A stretch of DNA of 19,496 nucleotides from an uncultured Alphaproteobacteria bacterium (GTDB lineage Bacteria > Pseudomonadota > Alphaproteobacteria > RF32 > CAG-239), in contig USCF01000003.1 in the NCBI GenBank assembly GCA_900553115.1, forward strand, positions 1-19,496, written 5' to 3'. The first letter of the stretch is position 1. Each line of letters opens with the position of its first letter. Under the pieces are notes generated by a model. That model searched no databases. It had not been told where the DNA came from and saw only the letters and a list, made by a program, of their open reading frames with translations. Shown one piece after another: positions 1 through 7,123 of this stretch. The translations under genes and the position numbers were made by a program.

Positions 1-62
1 GAATAAGGCTATGCGCTGAATAAGCCGAGCCGTTCTACATGCATACGGTTTCTGAACATCCG
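1..62 (+). other. 3' tail of an unidentified upstream transcription unit
   Basis: These bases precede a plus-strand terminator, so they are probably the end of a transcript that starts outside the window. Two forward frames reach a stop early (TGA at 17-19 and TAA at 21-23), and a third stops at 4-6. The sequence cannot show which, if any, is the reading frame of the upstream gene. I recognise no RNA family here. Confidence 0.35.
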
Positions 63-92
63 CCCGCTTTTTTATAGCGGGTTTTGTTTTTT
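63..92 (+). terminator. Rho-independent terminator of the upstream unit
   Basis: A 6-bp GC-rich stem (CCCGCT at 63-68 with AGCGGG at 76-81) with a 7-nt loop is followed by a T-rich tract at 82-92. The reverse direction has no T tract, so it works on the plus strand only. Confidence 0.8.
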
Positions 93-191
93 AGATACAA
101 ATTTTGGAGGTTTAGATGTATTGCAGAACTAATCAATGCCGTATACAGTTTTTGTTGGATAACAATGTGTTTTAGATAAAGGTTTAAACGC

Positions 192-223
192 AAAAAAAAG
201 ACTGTCTTGCGACAGCCTTTTTT
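192..223 (-). terminator. Terminator of the tRNA-Cys/tRNA-Asn transcript
   Basis: The stem is 200-206 paired with 211-217 (7 bp, one G-U pair), with a tetraloop that reads GCAA on the minus strand. Eight A residues at 192-199 give the U tract on the minus strand, just past the 3' end of tRNA-Asn. T residues at 218-223 mean it could also stop plus-strand transcription. Confidence 0.8.
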
Positions 224-225
224 AG

Positions 226-300
226 TGGCTCCGACTATCTGATTCGAACAGATGACCGATCGGTTAACAGCCGATTGCTCTACCGCTGAGCTAAGTCGGA
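226..300 (-). tRNA. tRNA-Asn (anticodon GUU)
   Basis: The reverse complement folds as a 75-nt cloverleaf including an encoded CCA (226-228). The acceptor stem is TCCGACT with AGTCGGA, and the anticodon stem ATCGG/CCGAT encloses the loop CTGTTAA with anticodon GTT. The T-arm has the standard TTCGAAT loop. It lies 7 bp downstream of tRNA-Cys and is followed by a terminator, so the two are co-transcribed. Confidence 0.97.
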
Positions 301-307
301 ATGATTT

Positions 308-382
308 TGGAGGCCGGTACCGGAATTGAACCGATATAAAAGGATTTGCAGTCCTCTGCATGAGCCATTCTGCCAACCGGCC
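308..382 (-). tRNA. tRNA-Cys (anticodon GCA)
   Basis: The reverse complement is a 75-nt tRNA with encoded CCA at 308-310. The acceptor stem is GGCCGGT with ACCGGCC. The anticodon loop CTGCAAA, on a stem with AGGA/TCCT, gives anticodon GCA. The T loop reads TTCAATT. It is the first gene of a two-tRNA transcript with tRNA-Asn. Confidence 0.96.
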
Positions 383-421
383 GGTTCGTACCGAAGTACC
401 AAACTCACTTAACAGAAACCA

Positions 422-449
422 TATATACCGATTTTTTTGCAAACGTCAA
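422..449 (-). promoter_or_regulatory. Sigma70-type promoter of the tRNA pair
   Basis: Read on the minus strand, TTGACG (444-449) is followed after 16 bp by TATATA (422-427). The -35 matches the consensus in five of six positions. The predicted start, near 415, leaves a leader of about 33 nt before tRNA-Cys. That leader can form a GTAC-UUCG-GTAC hairpin (388-399). Confidence 0.75.
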
Positions 450-500
450 CACTCTTTTTCATTTTTGTTCCTGTTTTTTATATCGGTGGAAAATTACTGT

Positions 501-530
501 TTTTTAATAGCTAATTTTTCTTGTTATATT
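501..530 (+). promoter_or_regulatory. Extended -10 promoter of rpiB-glyA-mscL
   Basis: TATATT at 525-530 is preceded by TG at 522-523 with one intervening base, which is the extended -10 arrangement. The -35 region around 501-507 is only T-rich. Transcription would start near 537, giving a leader of about 24 nt that contains the strong Shine-Dalgarno AGGAGG (550-555). The promoter diverges from the tRNA promoter in a 178-bp intergenic region that holds no other gene I can see. Confidence 0.5.
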
Positions 531-560
531 ATATAGTTGTGTCAACAAAAGGAGGGGTGA

Positions 561-989
561 ATGAAAATAGCTATCGCGTCCGATCATGGCGGATTTGAAT
601 TGAAAGAAAAACTGAAACAGCATTACACCGGCTTAAATTTGAACGATTTAGGCACATATTCTACAGAATCGGTGGATTATCCGGATATTGCGGATAAAAT
701 GGCACAAGAAATTTTAACCCAAAAGGCTGATTTAGGGATTTTAATTTGCGGTACGGGAATCGGTATTTCTATTGCCGCCAACCGTCACAAAGGAATTCGC
801 GCGGCTTTGCTTTATAATATTGAAGCGGCACGATTGGCTAAGCAGCATAATAATGCCAATGTGATTGTATTTGGCGGACGCACAATGAAATTTGCCGATG
901 TTGTGGCTGAAATAGATGCTTTTATGGCTGCCGAATACGAAGGCGGACGTCATCAGCGACGTTTGGATAAACTGGATAAGGGGGAATAA
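561..989 (+). CDS. rpiB: Ribose-5-phosphate isomerase B
   Basis: RpiB interconverts ribose 5-phosphate and ribulose 5-phosphate in the cytoplasmic pentose phosphate pathway. The 142-aa product is full length for the LacA/RpiB family. It opens with the family pattern IASDHGG (residues 5-11). The catalytic cysteine is Cys63 in the ICGTGIG motif, and His96 in the HNNAN motif has the same spacing from it as E. coli Cys66 and His99. FGGR follows. The ATG is preceded by a strong AGGAGG at an ideal distance, which fixes the start. The stop lies 1 bp before the glyA start, so the two are co-transcribed; rpiB-glyA is a common alphaproteobacterial pair. The related galactose-6-phosphate isomerase is unlikely because no lac pathway genes are present. 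Confidence 0.95.
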   Translation: MKIAIASDHGGFELKEKLKQHYTGLNLNDLGTYSTESVDYPDIADKMAQEILTQKADLGILICGTGIGISIAANRHKGIRAALLYNIEAARLAKQHNNANVIVFGGRTMKFADVVAEIDAFMAAEYEGGRHQRRLDKLDKGE

Positions 990-990
990 A

Positions 991-2247
991 ATGGATTTTG
1001 AACATGGTTTGCAAACAGAAGACAGAGATGTTTACGATATTATTCAAAAAGAATTGAAACGCCAGCGCGAACAAGTTGAGCTTATTGCCAGCGAAAATAT
1101 TGTGTCGCGTGCGGTTATGGAAGCGCAAGGTTCGGTTTTGACCAATAAATATGCCGAAGGGTATCCGGCGCATCGTTATTATTGCGGCTGCGAATTTATT
1201 GATGAAGTCGAATCTTTGGCTCAAGAACGTGCTAAAAAAATATTTAAGGCTCAATATGTTAATGTGCAGCCTCATTCCGGTTCTCAGGCTAATATGGCGG
1301 TTTATTTTGCTTTGCTGAATCCTGGTGACACGATTATGGGTATGAGCTTGGACGCCGGCGGTCATTTGACGCATGGAGCAAAAGTTTCGATGTCGGGCAA
1401 GCTGTTTAATGCTGTTCAGTATGGTGTGCGTGAAGATACCGGCTTGATTGATTATGATGAAGCAGAATGTTTGGCTTTGGATAGCAAGCCAAAATTGATT
1501 GTCGCCGGAGGCTCTGCTTATCCACGGCAGATAAATTTTGCTCGTTTTAGAGAAATTGCTGACAGAGTCGGTGCTTATTTGATGGTTGATATGGCGCATT
1601 TTGCCGGTTTGGTTGCCGGTGGACAACACCCGAATCCATTGGATTTTGCCGATGTGGTCACCACTACCACACACAAAACCTTGCGTGGCCCGCGCGGCGG
1701 CATGATTTTAACTAATAACGCCGATATTTATAAAAAAGTAAATTCGGCAGTGTTTCCTGGTTCTCAAGGCGGACCTTTGGAACACGTGATTGCCGGTAAA
1801 GCTGTGTGTTTTGGCGAGGCTTTGACGCCGCAGTTTCAAGAATATGCCAAACAAGTTATTATAAATGCCAAAGTTTTGGGTAATACTTTGCTGAAACGCG
1901 GCATGGCTTTGGTTTCCGGCGGAACGGACACCCATTTGGTTTTGGTGGATTTGCGTCCGAAGAATTTGACTGGCGACGTGGTTACCACGGCTTTGGAAAA
2001 AGCTCATATTACTTGTAATAAAAATGCAATTCCGTTTGATCCGCAGCCGCCAAAAGTAACCTCCGGCGTGCGTTTAGGCTCTCCGGCCGGAACGACTCGC
2101 GGTTTTAAAGAAAAAGAATTTGAGCTTATTGGTAATTGCATCGGTGATGTAGTTGATGCTTTGGCGCAAGGCAATGCAGATGAAGTTATTAAACAAACCA
2201 AAGAGAAAATAATAGAACTTTGTAACAACTTTCCAATTTATGATTAA
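991..2247 (+). CDS. glyA: Serine hydroxymethyltransferase
   Basis: This PLP enzyme converts serine and tetrahydrofolate to glycine and 5,10-methylene-THF, the main cytoplasmic one-carbon source, which also feeds thymidylate synthesis. I chose the ATG at 991 because a purine-rich GGGGGA lies just upstream and the 418-aa product then has the normal SHMT length; the in-frame ATG at 916 lies inside rpiB. Visible motifs are LIASEN near the N-terminus, NKYAEGYP, the HSGSQAN cofactor region, MVDMAHFAG, and the PLP lysine in [14 protein letters not shown]. That lysine is residue 229, the same number as in E. coli. SGVRLGSPA lies near the C-terminus. One oddity is YYCGCE where most family members have YYGGCE. 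mscL follows after 12 bp. Confidence 0.97.
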   Translation: MDFEHGLQTEDRDVYDIIQKELKRQREQVELIASENIVSRAVMEAQGSVLTNKYAEGYPAHRYYCGCEFIDEVESLAQERAKKIFKAQYVNVQPHSGSQANMAVYFALLNPGDTIMGMSLDAGGHLTHGAKVSMSGKLFNAVQYGVREDTGLIDYDEAECLALDSKPKLIVAGGSAYPRQINFARFREIADRVGAYLMVDMAHFAGLVAGGQHPNPLDFADVVTTTTHKTLRGPRGGMILTNNADIYKKVNSAVFPGSQGGPLEHVIAGKAVCFGEALTPQFQEYAKQVIINAKVLGNTLLKRGMALVSGGTDTHLVLVDLRPKNLTGDVVTTALEKAHITCNKNAIPFDPQPPKVTSGVRLGSPAGTTRGFKEKEFELIGNCIGDVVDALAQGNADEVIKQTKEKIIELCNNFPIYD

Positions 2248-2259
2248 AGAAATAGAAAA

Positions 2260-2679
2260 ATGATTAAGAGTTTTTTTAACGAATTTAAAAAGTTTGCAAT
2301 GCGCGGCAATGTTATGGATATGGCCGTTGGTATTATCATTGGTGCCGCCTTTGGTAAAATTGTCGATTCTATGGTTAAAGATATTATAATGCCGCCAATC
2401 GGTTTGCTTTTAGGTAAGGTTGATTTTTCTGATTTGAAAATAAAACTTGCTGACGATGTTTCAATCAATTACGGTATTTTCTTAAACAATGTCATTAGCT
2501 TTATTATTGTTGCGTTTGCGGTGTTTGTTTTGATTAAAGCCGTAAATAAACTGCAAGAAAAAATGATAAAAGAAGAAGCAGCCGCGCCGACCACCAAAAA
2601 ATGTCCGTATTGCTGCGAAAATATTCCTTTGGCTGCGGTGAAATGCCCGCATTGCACTTCGGATTTATCAAATAAATAA
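2260..2679 (+). CDS. mscL: Large-conductance mechanosensitive channel with C-terminal zinc ribbon
   Basis: MscL is a homopentameric inner-membrane channel that opens under membrane tension to release solutes during hypo-osmotic shock. The 139-aa product has the N-terminal amphipathic helix and TM1 ([21 protein letters not shown], split here as FAMRGNVMD then [12 protein letters not shown]), the periplasmic loop, and TM2 (about residues 75-93). A cytoplasmic helix follows. After an acidic and Ala/Pro-rich linker, it ends with CPYC (115-118) and CPHC (129-132), a CxxC-x10-CxxC zinc-ribbon pattern not found in E. coli MscL. The Shine-Dalgarno is weak, and the gene sits 12 bp after glyA, so translation may depend on the upstream gene. 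It is the last gene before a terminator. Confidence 0.95.
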   Translation: MIKSFFNEFKKFAMRGNVMDMAVGIIIGAAFGKIVDSMVKDIIMPPIGLLLGKVDFSDLKIKLADDVSINYGIFLNNVISFIIVAFAVFVLIKAVNKLQEKMIKEEAAAPTTKKCPYCCENIPLAAVKCPHCTSDLSNK

Positions 2680-2687
2680 ATTGTTTG

Positions 2688-2724
2688 CGCCGGTCTTAAA
2701 AACCGGCGTTTTTCTTATTTTTTT
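2688..2724 (+). terminator. Rho-independent terminator after mscL
   Basis: A perfect 7-bp GC-rich stem (CGCCGGT 2688-2694, ACCGGCG 2702-2708) with a 7-nt loop is followed by a long T-rich run (2709-2724). It closes the rpiB-glyA-mscL unit. Confidence 0.88.
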
Positions 2725-2725
2725 A

Positions 2726-2754
2726 ATGATTTTTAAAAGAAAATCCGTTACAAT
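2726..2754 (+). promoter_or_regulatory. Probable promoter of mltB
   Basis: Because a terminator lies just upstream, mltB needs its own promoter. TACAAT at 2749-2754 is a good -10 (five of six). The -35 around 2726-2731 is poor. A start near 2761 would leave a short leader with GAGG before the ATG at 2783. Confidence 0.35.
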
Positions 2755-2782
2755 GTCCGCATTGTTTGTGAGGAATAATAAA

Positions 2783-4138
2783 ATGAATAAAATCAAAATG
2801 TTGATTTGCGGGGCGTTGGGGGCGGTGATGCTCTTGGCTGGTAGCGGAACAGTTATGGCTGCGGAAAAAAATAAGAATACTCCGCCTAAAGAGTGGACTG
2901 TTTGGCTGGAAAGTCTAAAGCGAGAGATGATTTCTAAAGGCATTTCACAAAAAACAATTGATGAAGCTTATAAAGGTAAACATTCTTATCATCCTTTGCC
3001 CGAAGTGGTGCAGATGGATAAAAAACAAACCGAGCTGGTGCTGACAACCTGCGCCTATGTCAATCGTTTGGTTTCGGCAAAACGCGTGCAAGAAGCCAGA
3101 AAACACAATAACAGATTAATTAAAAAATATAAAAATGTGGAAAATAAATATGGTGTACCAATGCCGTATTTAACCGCATTTTGGGCTGTGGAAACCAACT
3201 TTGGGCAAAATAAAGGCACCTATCATTTGATTGATAGTTTGACTAATCTCAGCTATAAAAACCGGCGGTCTAAGTTTTTTAAAAGTGAATTGTATCAGGT
3301 TTTGAAAATTATGGATAAAACCAAACTCAGTGAAGATAAAATGCTGGGTTCTTGGGCTGGTGCAATGGGACATTTTCAATTTATGCCTTCAACATATAAC
3401 AGTTACGCCGTGGATTTTGACGGCGACGGCGTGCCGGATATTTGGAATTCATTTGATGATGCCATTGCTTCTGCCGCCAACTATTTAGGCTCTTTGGGCT
3501 GGAAAAAAGACGAGCCGTGGGGAATGAGAATTTCTTTGCCTTGGAATTTTGATTTTAATCAGGTTGGCCGCCAAAACACTAAAAGAGTGGAAGAATGGAA
3601 AAAGCTTGGGGTTAAAACCTATTATGGCTATAATTTGCCGTATAAATCCGATTTGAAAGGTTCGATTATTTTGCCTGATGGACGTAAAGGACCGGCGTAT
3701 ATTGTGTTTGGCAATTTTAAGCGGGTTATGATTTGGAATCGTTCGGATAATTATGCGTTGGCGATTGTTAGTTTGGCTGATTATATAAAAAATCCTAAGA
3801 AAAAATGGGCGCCGATTTATGCTGATGAACAATATGTGATGAATAGTGACGAGATAAAACTTATTCAGCAGTTTTATAATAAGTTTGTGCGCAATAAAAT
3901 TAAAGAGGACGGCAAACTAGGCGGTGATACTCGCAAAGCTGTAAAGTTTTTGCAGCACAAAGCCAAATTGCCGGAAGACGGATATCCAGACTATCAGCTA
4001 TTAACAAAAATTAAAAACTATAATGCTAAAGTTGGTTTTGGCGTGCCTCTTCCTAATGAAAAAAAGCCGCTGAAAACGGCAAAAAAATCAAAACCGGCGG
4101 TTAAAACTACTGCTGTGAAAAAGGCAAAGCATAAGTAG
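2783..4138 (+). CDS. mltB: Lytic murein transglycosylase, MltB type, with peptidoglycan-binding domain
   Basis: MltB-type enzymes cleave the MurNAc-GlcNAc bond of peptidoglycan in the periplasm, forming 1,6-anhydro-MurNAc ends. I chose the ATG at 2783 because GAGG lies 9 bp upstream and a signal peptide starts there (residues 1-26/27, VMAA). Upstream in-frame codons fall in the terminator and promoter. The 451-aa product has the SLT_2 catalytic domain (about 35-330), with catalytic Glu137 in WAVETNFG and the GAMGHFQFMPST motif. An EF-hand-like loop (Asp211, 213, 215, 219 in DFDGDGVPDIW) resembles the calcium loop of E. coli Slt35. A peptidoglycan-binding domain of the PG_binding_1 type lies near 355-420. 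The Lys/Ala-rich tail (about 425-451) may bind anionic polymers. No lipobox is seen, unlike E. coli MltB, so the protein is probably soluble. Confidence 0.9.
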   Translation: MNKIKMLICGALGAVMLLAGSGTVMAAEKNKNTPPKEWTVWLESLKREMISKGISQKTIDEAYKGKHSYHPLPEVVQMDKKQTELVLTTCAYVNRLVSAKRVQEARKHNNRLIKKYKNVENKYGVPMPYLTAFWAVETNFGQNKGTYHLIDSLTNLSYKNRRSKFFKSELYQVLKIMDKTKLSEDKMLGSWAGAMGHFQFMPSTYNSYAVDFDGDGVPDIWNSFDDAIASAANYLGSLGWKKDEPWGMRISLPWNFDFNQVGRQNTKRVEEWKKLGVKTYYGYNLPYKSDLKGSIILPDGRKGPAYIVFGNFKRVMIWNRSDNYALAIVSLADYIKNPKKKWAPIYADEQYVMNSDEIKLIQQFYNKFVRNKIKEDGKLGGDTRKAVKFLQHKAKLPEDGYPDYQLLTKIKNYNAKVGFGVPLPNEKKPLKTAKKSKPAVKTTAVKKAKHK

Positions 4139-4210
4139 TGAATAATACTTGCCGAAAATAAAAAAACAGAGTAGGCTGAAGCAATTGTAATGTTGAAGTG
4201 ATAAAAAATA

Positions 4211-5323
4211 ATGAACTGTATTAAACAAATCTTGTTTTTGGTTTTAGGCGCCGGAATATTAAGCTCATGTTCCACCGGAACGCCGGAGTTATCCGGCTTA
4301 TCACCGCAGGCTCAGGCAGAGATTATCAAAAATTACGGCGGTATTTATAAAGTTGGCAATCCCTATAAAATTGCCGGCAAATGGTATTATCCAAAAGAAG
4401 ATTACAGCTATTCTGAAGTTGGTACAGCTTCTTGGTATGGTGAGGATTTTAACGGCAAACCGACCGCAAATGGTGAACGCTATAATATGAACACCTTGAC
4501 GGCGGCGCACCGAACTTTGCCGCTGCCGAGTATAGTGCGTGTGACCAATTTGAAAAACGGCAGGTCAATTATTTTGCGCGTTAATGATAGAGGACCATAC
4601 GTTAAAGACCGAATTATCGATCTTTCTAAACGCGGAGCTCAGCTTTTGGGCTATATGGGGCAGGGAACAACCAGAGTAAAAGTTGAAGTGCTGCCTAAAG
4701 AAAGTAAAGCTTTGAAAGAGGCTCTGCTCAATTTGTCTTCGGCAAAAGGTAAAGCGTTGGCGGCAAAATCAACCCCAGCGCCGTCTTTGTATGAATCATC
4801 GGCTGAACGAATTGAAATTTCTGAACACGTGGCAGAGCAGGCAAATGTTTATGCCAGCGCCGGTGACAAAACTTATAGCGCCGGAACATATACTCCGACT
4901 GGAACTACGGCAGAGCCGGTTGTTTATGGCAGCGCAGCGGCAGCTGACGGCGTACGTAAAACCGGCTCAATCGGTACAATCGGCGCCGGTTCGGTTAAAA
5001 CTGCTGAAAATAGCGGTATATACGGCGTTGCAGCTAAAAATCCGGAAAAAGGCGATACCCGAGCTGTGACAGGTCGCGGCTATCAATATTTGTCCGGATA
5101 CTATTATATTCACGCTGGAGCTTTTACACAATATGACAAAGCGCATACGCTGATGGTCCGTCTAAAAGAATACGGCAGCAGTCATGTAGTAAAAGTAGAT
5201 GTCAGCGGAACAACGTATTATCGTGTTTCCGTCGGTCCGTACAGCCGTGTGGAAGAAGCTAAAGTGGCGCAAGCTAAATTAAAATATTACGGTATTAATG
5301 ATACCAGAATAGAAAAGAAATAG
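4211..5323 (+). CDS. rlpA: RlpA septal-ring lipoprotein, lytic transglycosylase with SPOR domain
   Basis: RlpA proteins cleave peptidoglycan strands that lack stem peptides, usually at the septum. The 370-aa product has a lipoprotein signal ending at LSSC (Cys20) and no Asp at +2, so outer-membrane sorting is likely. A double-psi beta-barrel domain (about 75-175) carries Glu89, His100 and Asp126. Their spacing equals that of Pseudomonas aeruginosa RlpA catalytic residues Glu120, His131 and Asp157. A long Ala/Gly/Thr/Ser-rich linker (about 180-290) leads to a C-terminal SPOR domain (about 293-370), which binds denuded glycans at division sites. The Shine-Dalgarno is weak. The gene begins a run of closely packed genes; dacA starts 10 bp after its stop, a usual alphaproteobacterial neighbour. 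Confidence 0.93.
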   Translation: MNCIKQILFLVLGAGILSSCSTGTPELSGLSPQAQAEIIKNYGGIYKVGNPYKIAGKWYYPKEDYSYSEVGTASWYGEDFNGKPTANGERYNMNTLTAAHRTLPLPSIVRVTNLKNGRSIILRVNDRGPYVKDRIIDLSKRGAQLLGYMGQGTTRVKVEVLPKESKALKEALLNLSSAKGKALAAKSTPAPSLYESSAERIEISEHVAEQANVYASAGDKTYSAGTYTPTGTTAEPVVYGSAAAADGVRKTGSIGTIGAGSVKTAENSGIYGVAAKNPEKGDTRAVTGRGYQYLSGYYYIHAGAFTQYDKAHTLMVRLKEYGSSHVVKVDVSGTTYYRVSVGPYSRVEEAKVAQAKLKYYGINDTRIEKK

Positions 5324-5333
5324 GAGATAACAA

Positions 5334-6479
5334 ATGAAAATCAATAAGTTTGGTTTAACAGTTTTATTGTGCAGCACTGTTTGCGGCTTTAACGCCATGG
5401 GCTTTGAAACCGCTGCCCGCAACGCTATTTTGATGGACTATGATACGGGCGAATATTTGTTTGAAAAAAATATTGCTGAAAGTGTTCCTCCTGCTTCTAT
5501 GAGCAAACTGATGACTGTTTATATTTTGATGAGCAAAATTAAAGACGGCAGCATAAAGCTTGACGATACTTTTTCGGTTAGTGAAAATGCATGGCGCAAA
5601 GGCGGCGCTGCTACCGGCGGTTCAACAATGTTTCTTTCTATAGGCGACAATGTAAGCGTAGAAAATTTGATTAAAGGTATTGTTATTCAATCTGGTAATG
5701 ATGCTTGTATTGTGGTGGCCGAAAATGTTGCCGGTTCTGAAGATGATTTTGTGATTTTGATGAATAAAACCGCTAAAAAATTGGGCTTGAAAAACAGTCA
5801 TTTTGAAAATGCCACTGGTTTGCCGCATCCGGATCATAGAATGTCAATGGAAGATTTGGCAATATTGGCTCGTCATATCATTAAAGAATTTCCTGAATTG
5901 TATCATTATTTCAGCCAAAAGGAATTTGTGTACAACAACATTAAACAAGGCAACCGTAATCCGCTTTTATATACTATGAAGGGCGCGGACGGATTAAAAA
6001 CAGGTCATACAGAAGAAGCTGGATTCTGTTTGGCAGCATCGGCGACAAAAGGTGAACGCCGTTTGATAGAAGTTATGAGCGGTATGAGCAGCAATCGTGA
6101 ACGCTCGGAAGAGGCCGAACGTTTGATGAGCTGGGGTTTTCGCGAATTTAACAACTTCAAAATTTTAACAAAAGGTCAAACCGTGGCCGTAGCAAAAGTT
6201 TGGTATGGTAAAGAAGACAGTGTTAACCTGACTGTTGCCGACGATGTGTTGAAAACCGTACATATGAGCCAGCAAGATAATGTTAAAGCTACGGCAGAAT
6301 TTGATGAGCCGGTTAAAGCTCCGATTAAAGCCGGACAAGAAATTGGGACAATTAAAATAGAAATCGATGGACAGTCGCCGTTGAATGTGCCTTTGATTGC
6401 CGCAAACGATATCTCAGAAACCGGTATGTTGGGCAAGTTTTGGGCAAATGTTAAATACTTTATTTTTGGGGCTAAATAA
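5334..6479 (+). CDS. dacA: D-alanyl-D-alanine carboxypeptidase (PBP5/6 family)
   Basis: The enzyme removes the terminal D-Ala from peptidoglycan pentapeptides in the periplasm, limiting cross-linking. The 381-aa product has a signal peptide (residues 1-23, ending AMG) and a serine peptidase S11 domain with SxxK at 55-58 (SMSK, nucleophile Ser55), SGN at 120-122 and KTG at 222-224. A PBP5-type C-terminal beta domain follows (about 275-365). The last 15 residues form an aromatic, basic amphipathic helix of the kind that anchors PBP5 to the outer face of the inner membrane. A good AGGAG lies upstream of the ATG. The stop overlaps the tmk start by 1 bp (TAATG). Pairing with rlpA makes a small cell-wall remodelling cassette. 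Beta-lactams are expected to acylate Ser55. Confidence 0.95.
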   Translation: MKINKFGLTVLLCSTVCGFNAMGFETAARNAILMDYDTGEYLFEKNIAESVPPASMSKLMTVYILMSKIKDGSIKLDDTFSVSENAWRKGGAATGGSTMFLSIGDNVSVENLIKGIVIQSGNDACIVVAENVAGSEDDFVILMNKTAKKLGLKNSHFENATGLPHPDHRMSMEDLAILARHIIKEFPELYHYFSQKEFVYNNIKQGNRNPLLYTMKGADGLKTGHTEEAGFCLAASATKGERRLIEVMSGMSSNRERSEEAERLMSWGFREFNNFKILTKGQTVAVAKVWYGKEDSVNLTVADDVLKTVHMSQQDNVKATAEFDEPVKAPIKAGQEIGTIKIEIDGQSPLNVPLIAANDISETGMLGKFWANVKYFIFGAK

Positions 6480-7123
6480 TGCGCGGTAAATACATTACGC
6501 TGGAAGGCGGCGAAGGGTGCGGTAAATCAACGCAAGTCCGCCTTTTAGCGCAATATTTGGAACAGCATGGTATAGATTGTGTGCAAAGCAAAGAGCCGGG
6601 GAGCACGGAAGAGGGTAAAATTATCCGTAATTTGCTGGTTACCGGTGACAAAGATAAGTTTGATGCTATCAGCGAATGTTTGCTTTATTATGCCGATCGC
6701 CGCTGTGATTTGACAAAAGTGGTGTGGCCGGCGCTGGAAAAAGGCAAATGGGTTGTTAGCGACAGATATGCGGATTCAACCGAGGCTTATCAATATTATG
6801 GCTATGATAAGCGTGTGCCTTTGGAAACATTGCATAATCTATATAAGATTGTAGCCGGAGATTTTAAGCCTGATTTGACTATTATCCTTGATATGGAACC
6901 AGAAATCGGTATGCGCCGTTCATATGCCAAAGCAGAAACAATGGCGGTTAAAGAACTGCGTTTTGAAAGCAGACAGCTGGAATTTCATAATAATCTGCGC
7001 CGCGGTTTTTTAGAAATTGCCAAACGAGAGCCTGAACGTTGCGTGGTTTTGAATGCTGATACCGATATTGAAACTTTGCATCAGCAGATTGTGAAAATCG
7101 TAGAAGAAAGGTTGGGGCGCTGA
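6479..7123 (+). CDS. tmk: Thymidylate kinase
   Basis: Tmk phosphorylates dTMP to dTDP with ATP, an essential step of dTTP synthesis. The 214-aa product has the family P-loop GGEGCGKS (10-17), the DRY motif in VVSDRYADS, and an Arg-rich lid region before LRFESRQLEFH. The usual REPGGT motif reads KEPGST here, a conservative but uncommon form. Length is normal. The start overlaps the dacA stop (TAATG) and the stop overlaps the holB start (TGATG), so the three genes are translationally coupled. dacA-tmk-holB is a typical alphaproteobacterial order. Confidence 0.95.
   Translation: MRGKYITLEGGEGCGKSTQVRLLAQYLEQHGIDCVQSKEPGSTEEGKIIRNLLVTGDKDKFDAISECLLYYADRRCDLTKVVWPALEKGKWVVSDRYADSTEAYQYYGYDKRVPLETLHNLYKIVAGDFKPDLTIILDMEPEIGMRRSYAKAETMAVKELRFESRQLEFHNNLRRGFLEIAKREPERCVVLNADTDIETLHQQIVKIVEERLGR

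Noticed and set aside
35..442. 135-codon open frame on the minus strand over the tRNA genes
   Set aside because: It spans two tRNA genes, their terminator and the promoter, so it cannot be a protein gene.
383..560. Riboswitch or other structured leader before rpiB-glyA
   Set aside because: The predicted leader from the extended -10 is only about 24 nt and holds little more than a Shine-Dalgarno; no glycine-riboswitch-like structure is visible.
916..990. An upstream ATG would extend glyA by 25 residues
   Set aside because: The extension lies inside rpiB in another frame, and the ATG at 991 has a purine-rich ribosome-binding site and gives the normal SHMT length and Lys229 numbering.
922..1674. 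250-codon open frame on the minus strand opposite glyA
   Set aside because: Its product has no recognisable motif, and it fully overlaps a clear SHMT gene; it is a shadow of codon bias.
2681..2782. N-terminal extension of the mltB frame by 34 codons
   Set aside because: The extension passes through a terminator hairpin and the likely promoter; the ATG at 2783 has GAGG upstream and begins a signal peptide.
4149..4177. Possible promoter of rlpA (TTGCCG, 17 bp, TAGGCT)
   Set aside because: The -10 matches only three of six consensus bases, and no terminator separates mltB from rlpA; too weak to call.
4748..5080. Possible repeat array in the rlpA linker
   Set aside because: The Ala/Gly/Thr/Ser-rich stretch is low complexity but shows no regular repeat unit; it is an ordinary flexible linker.
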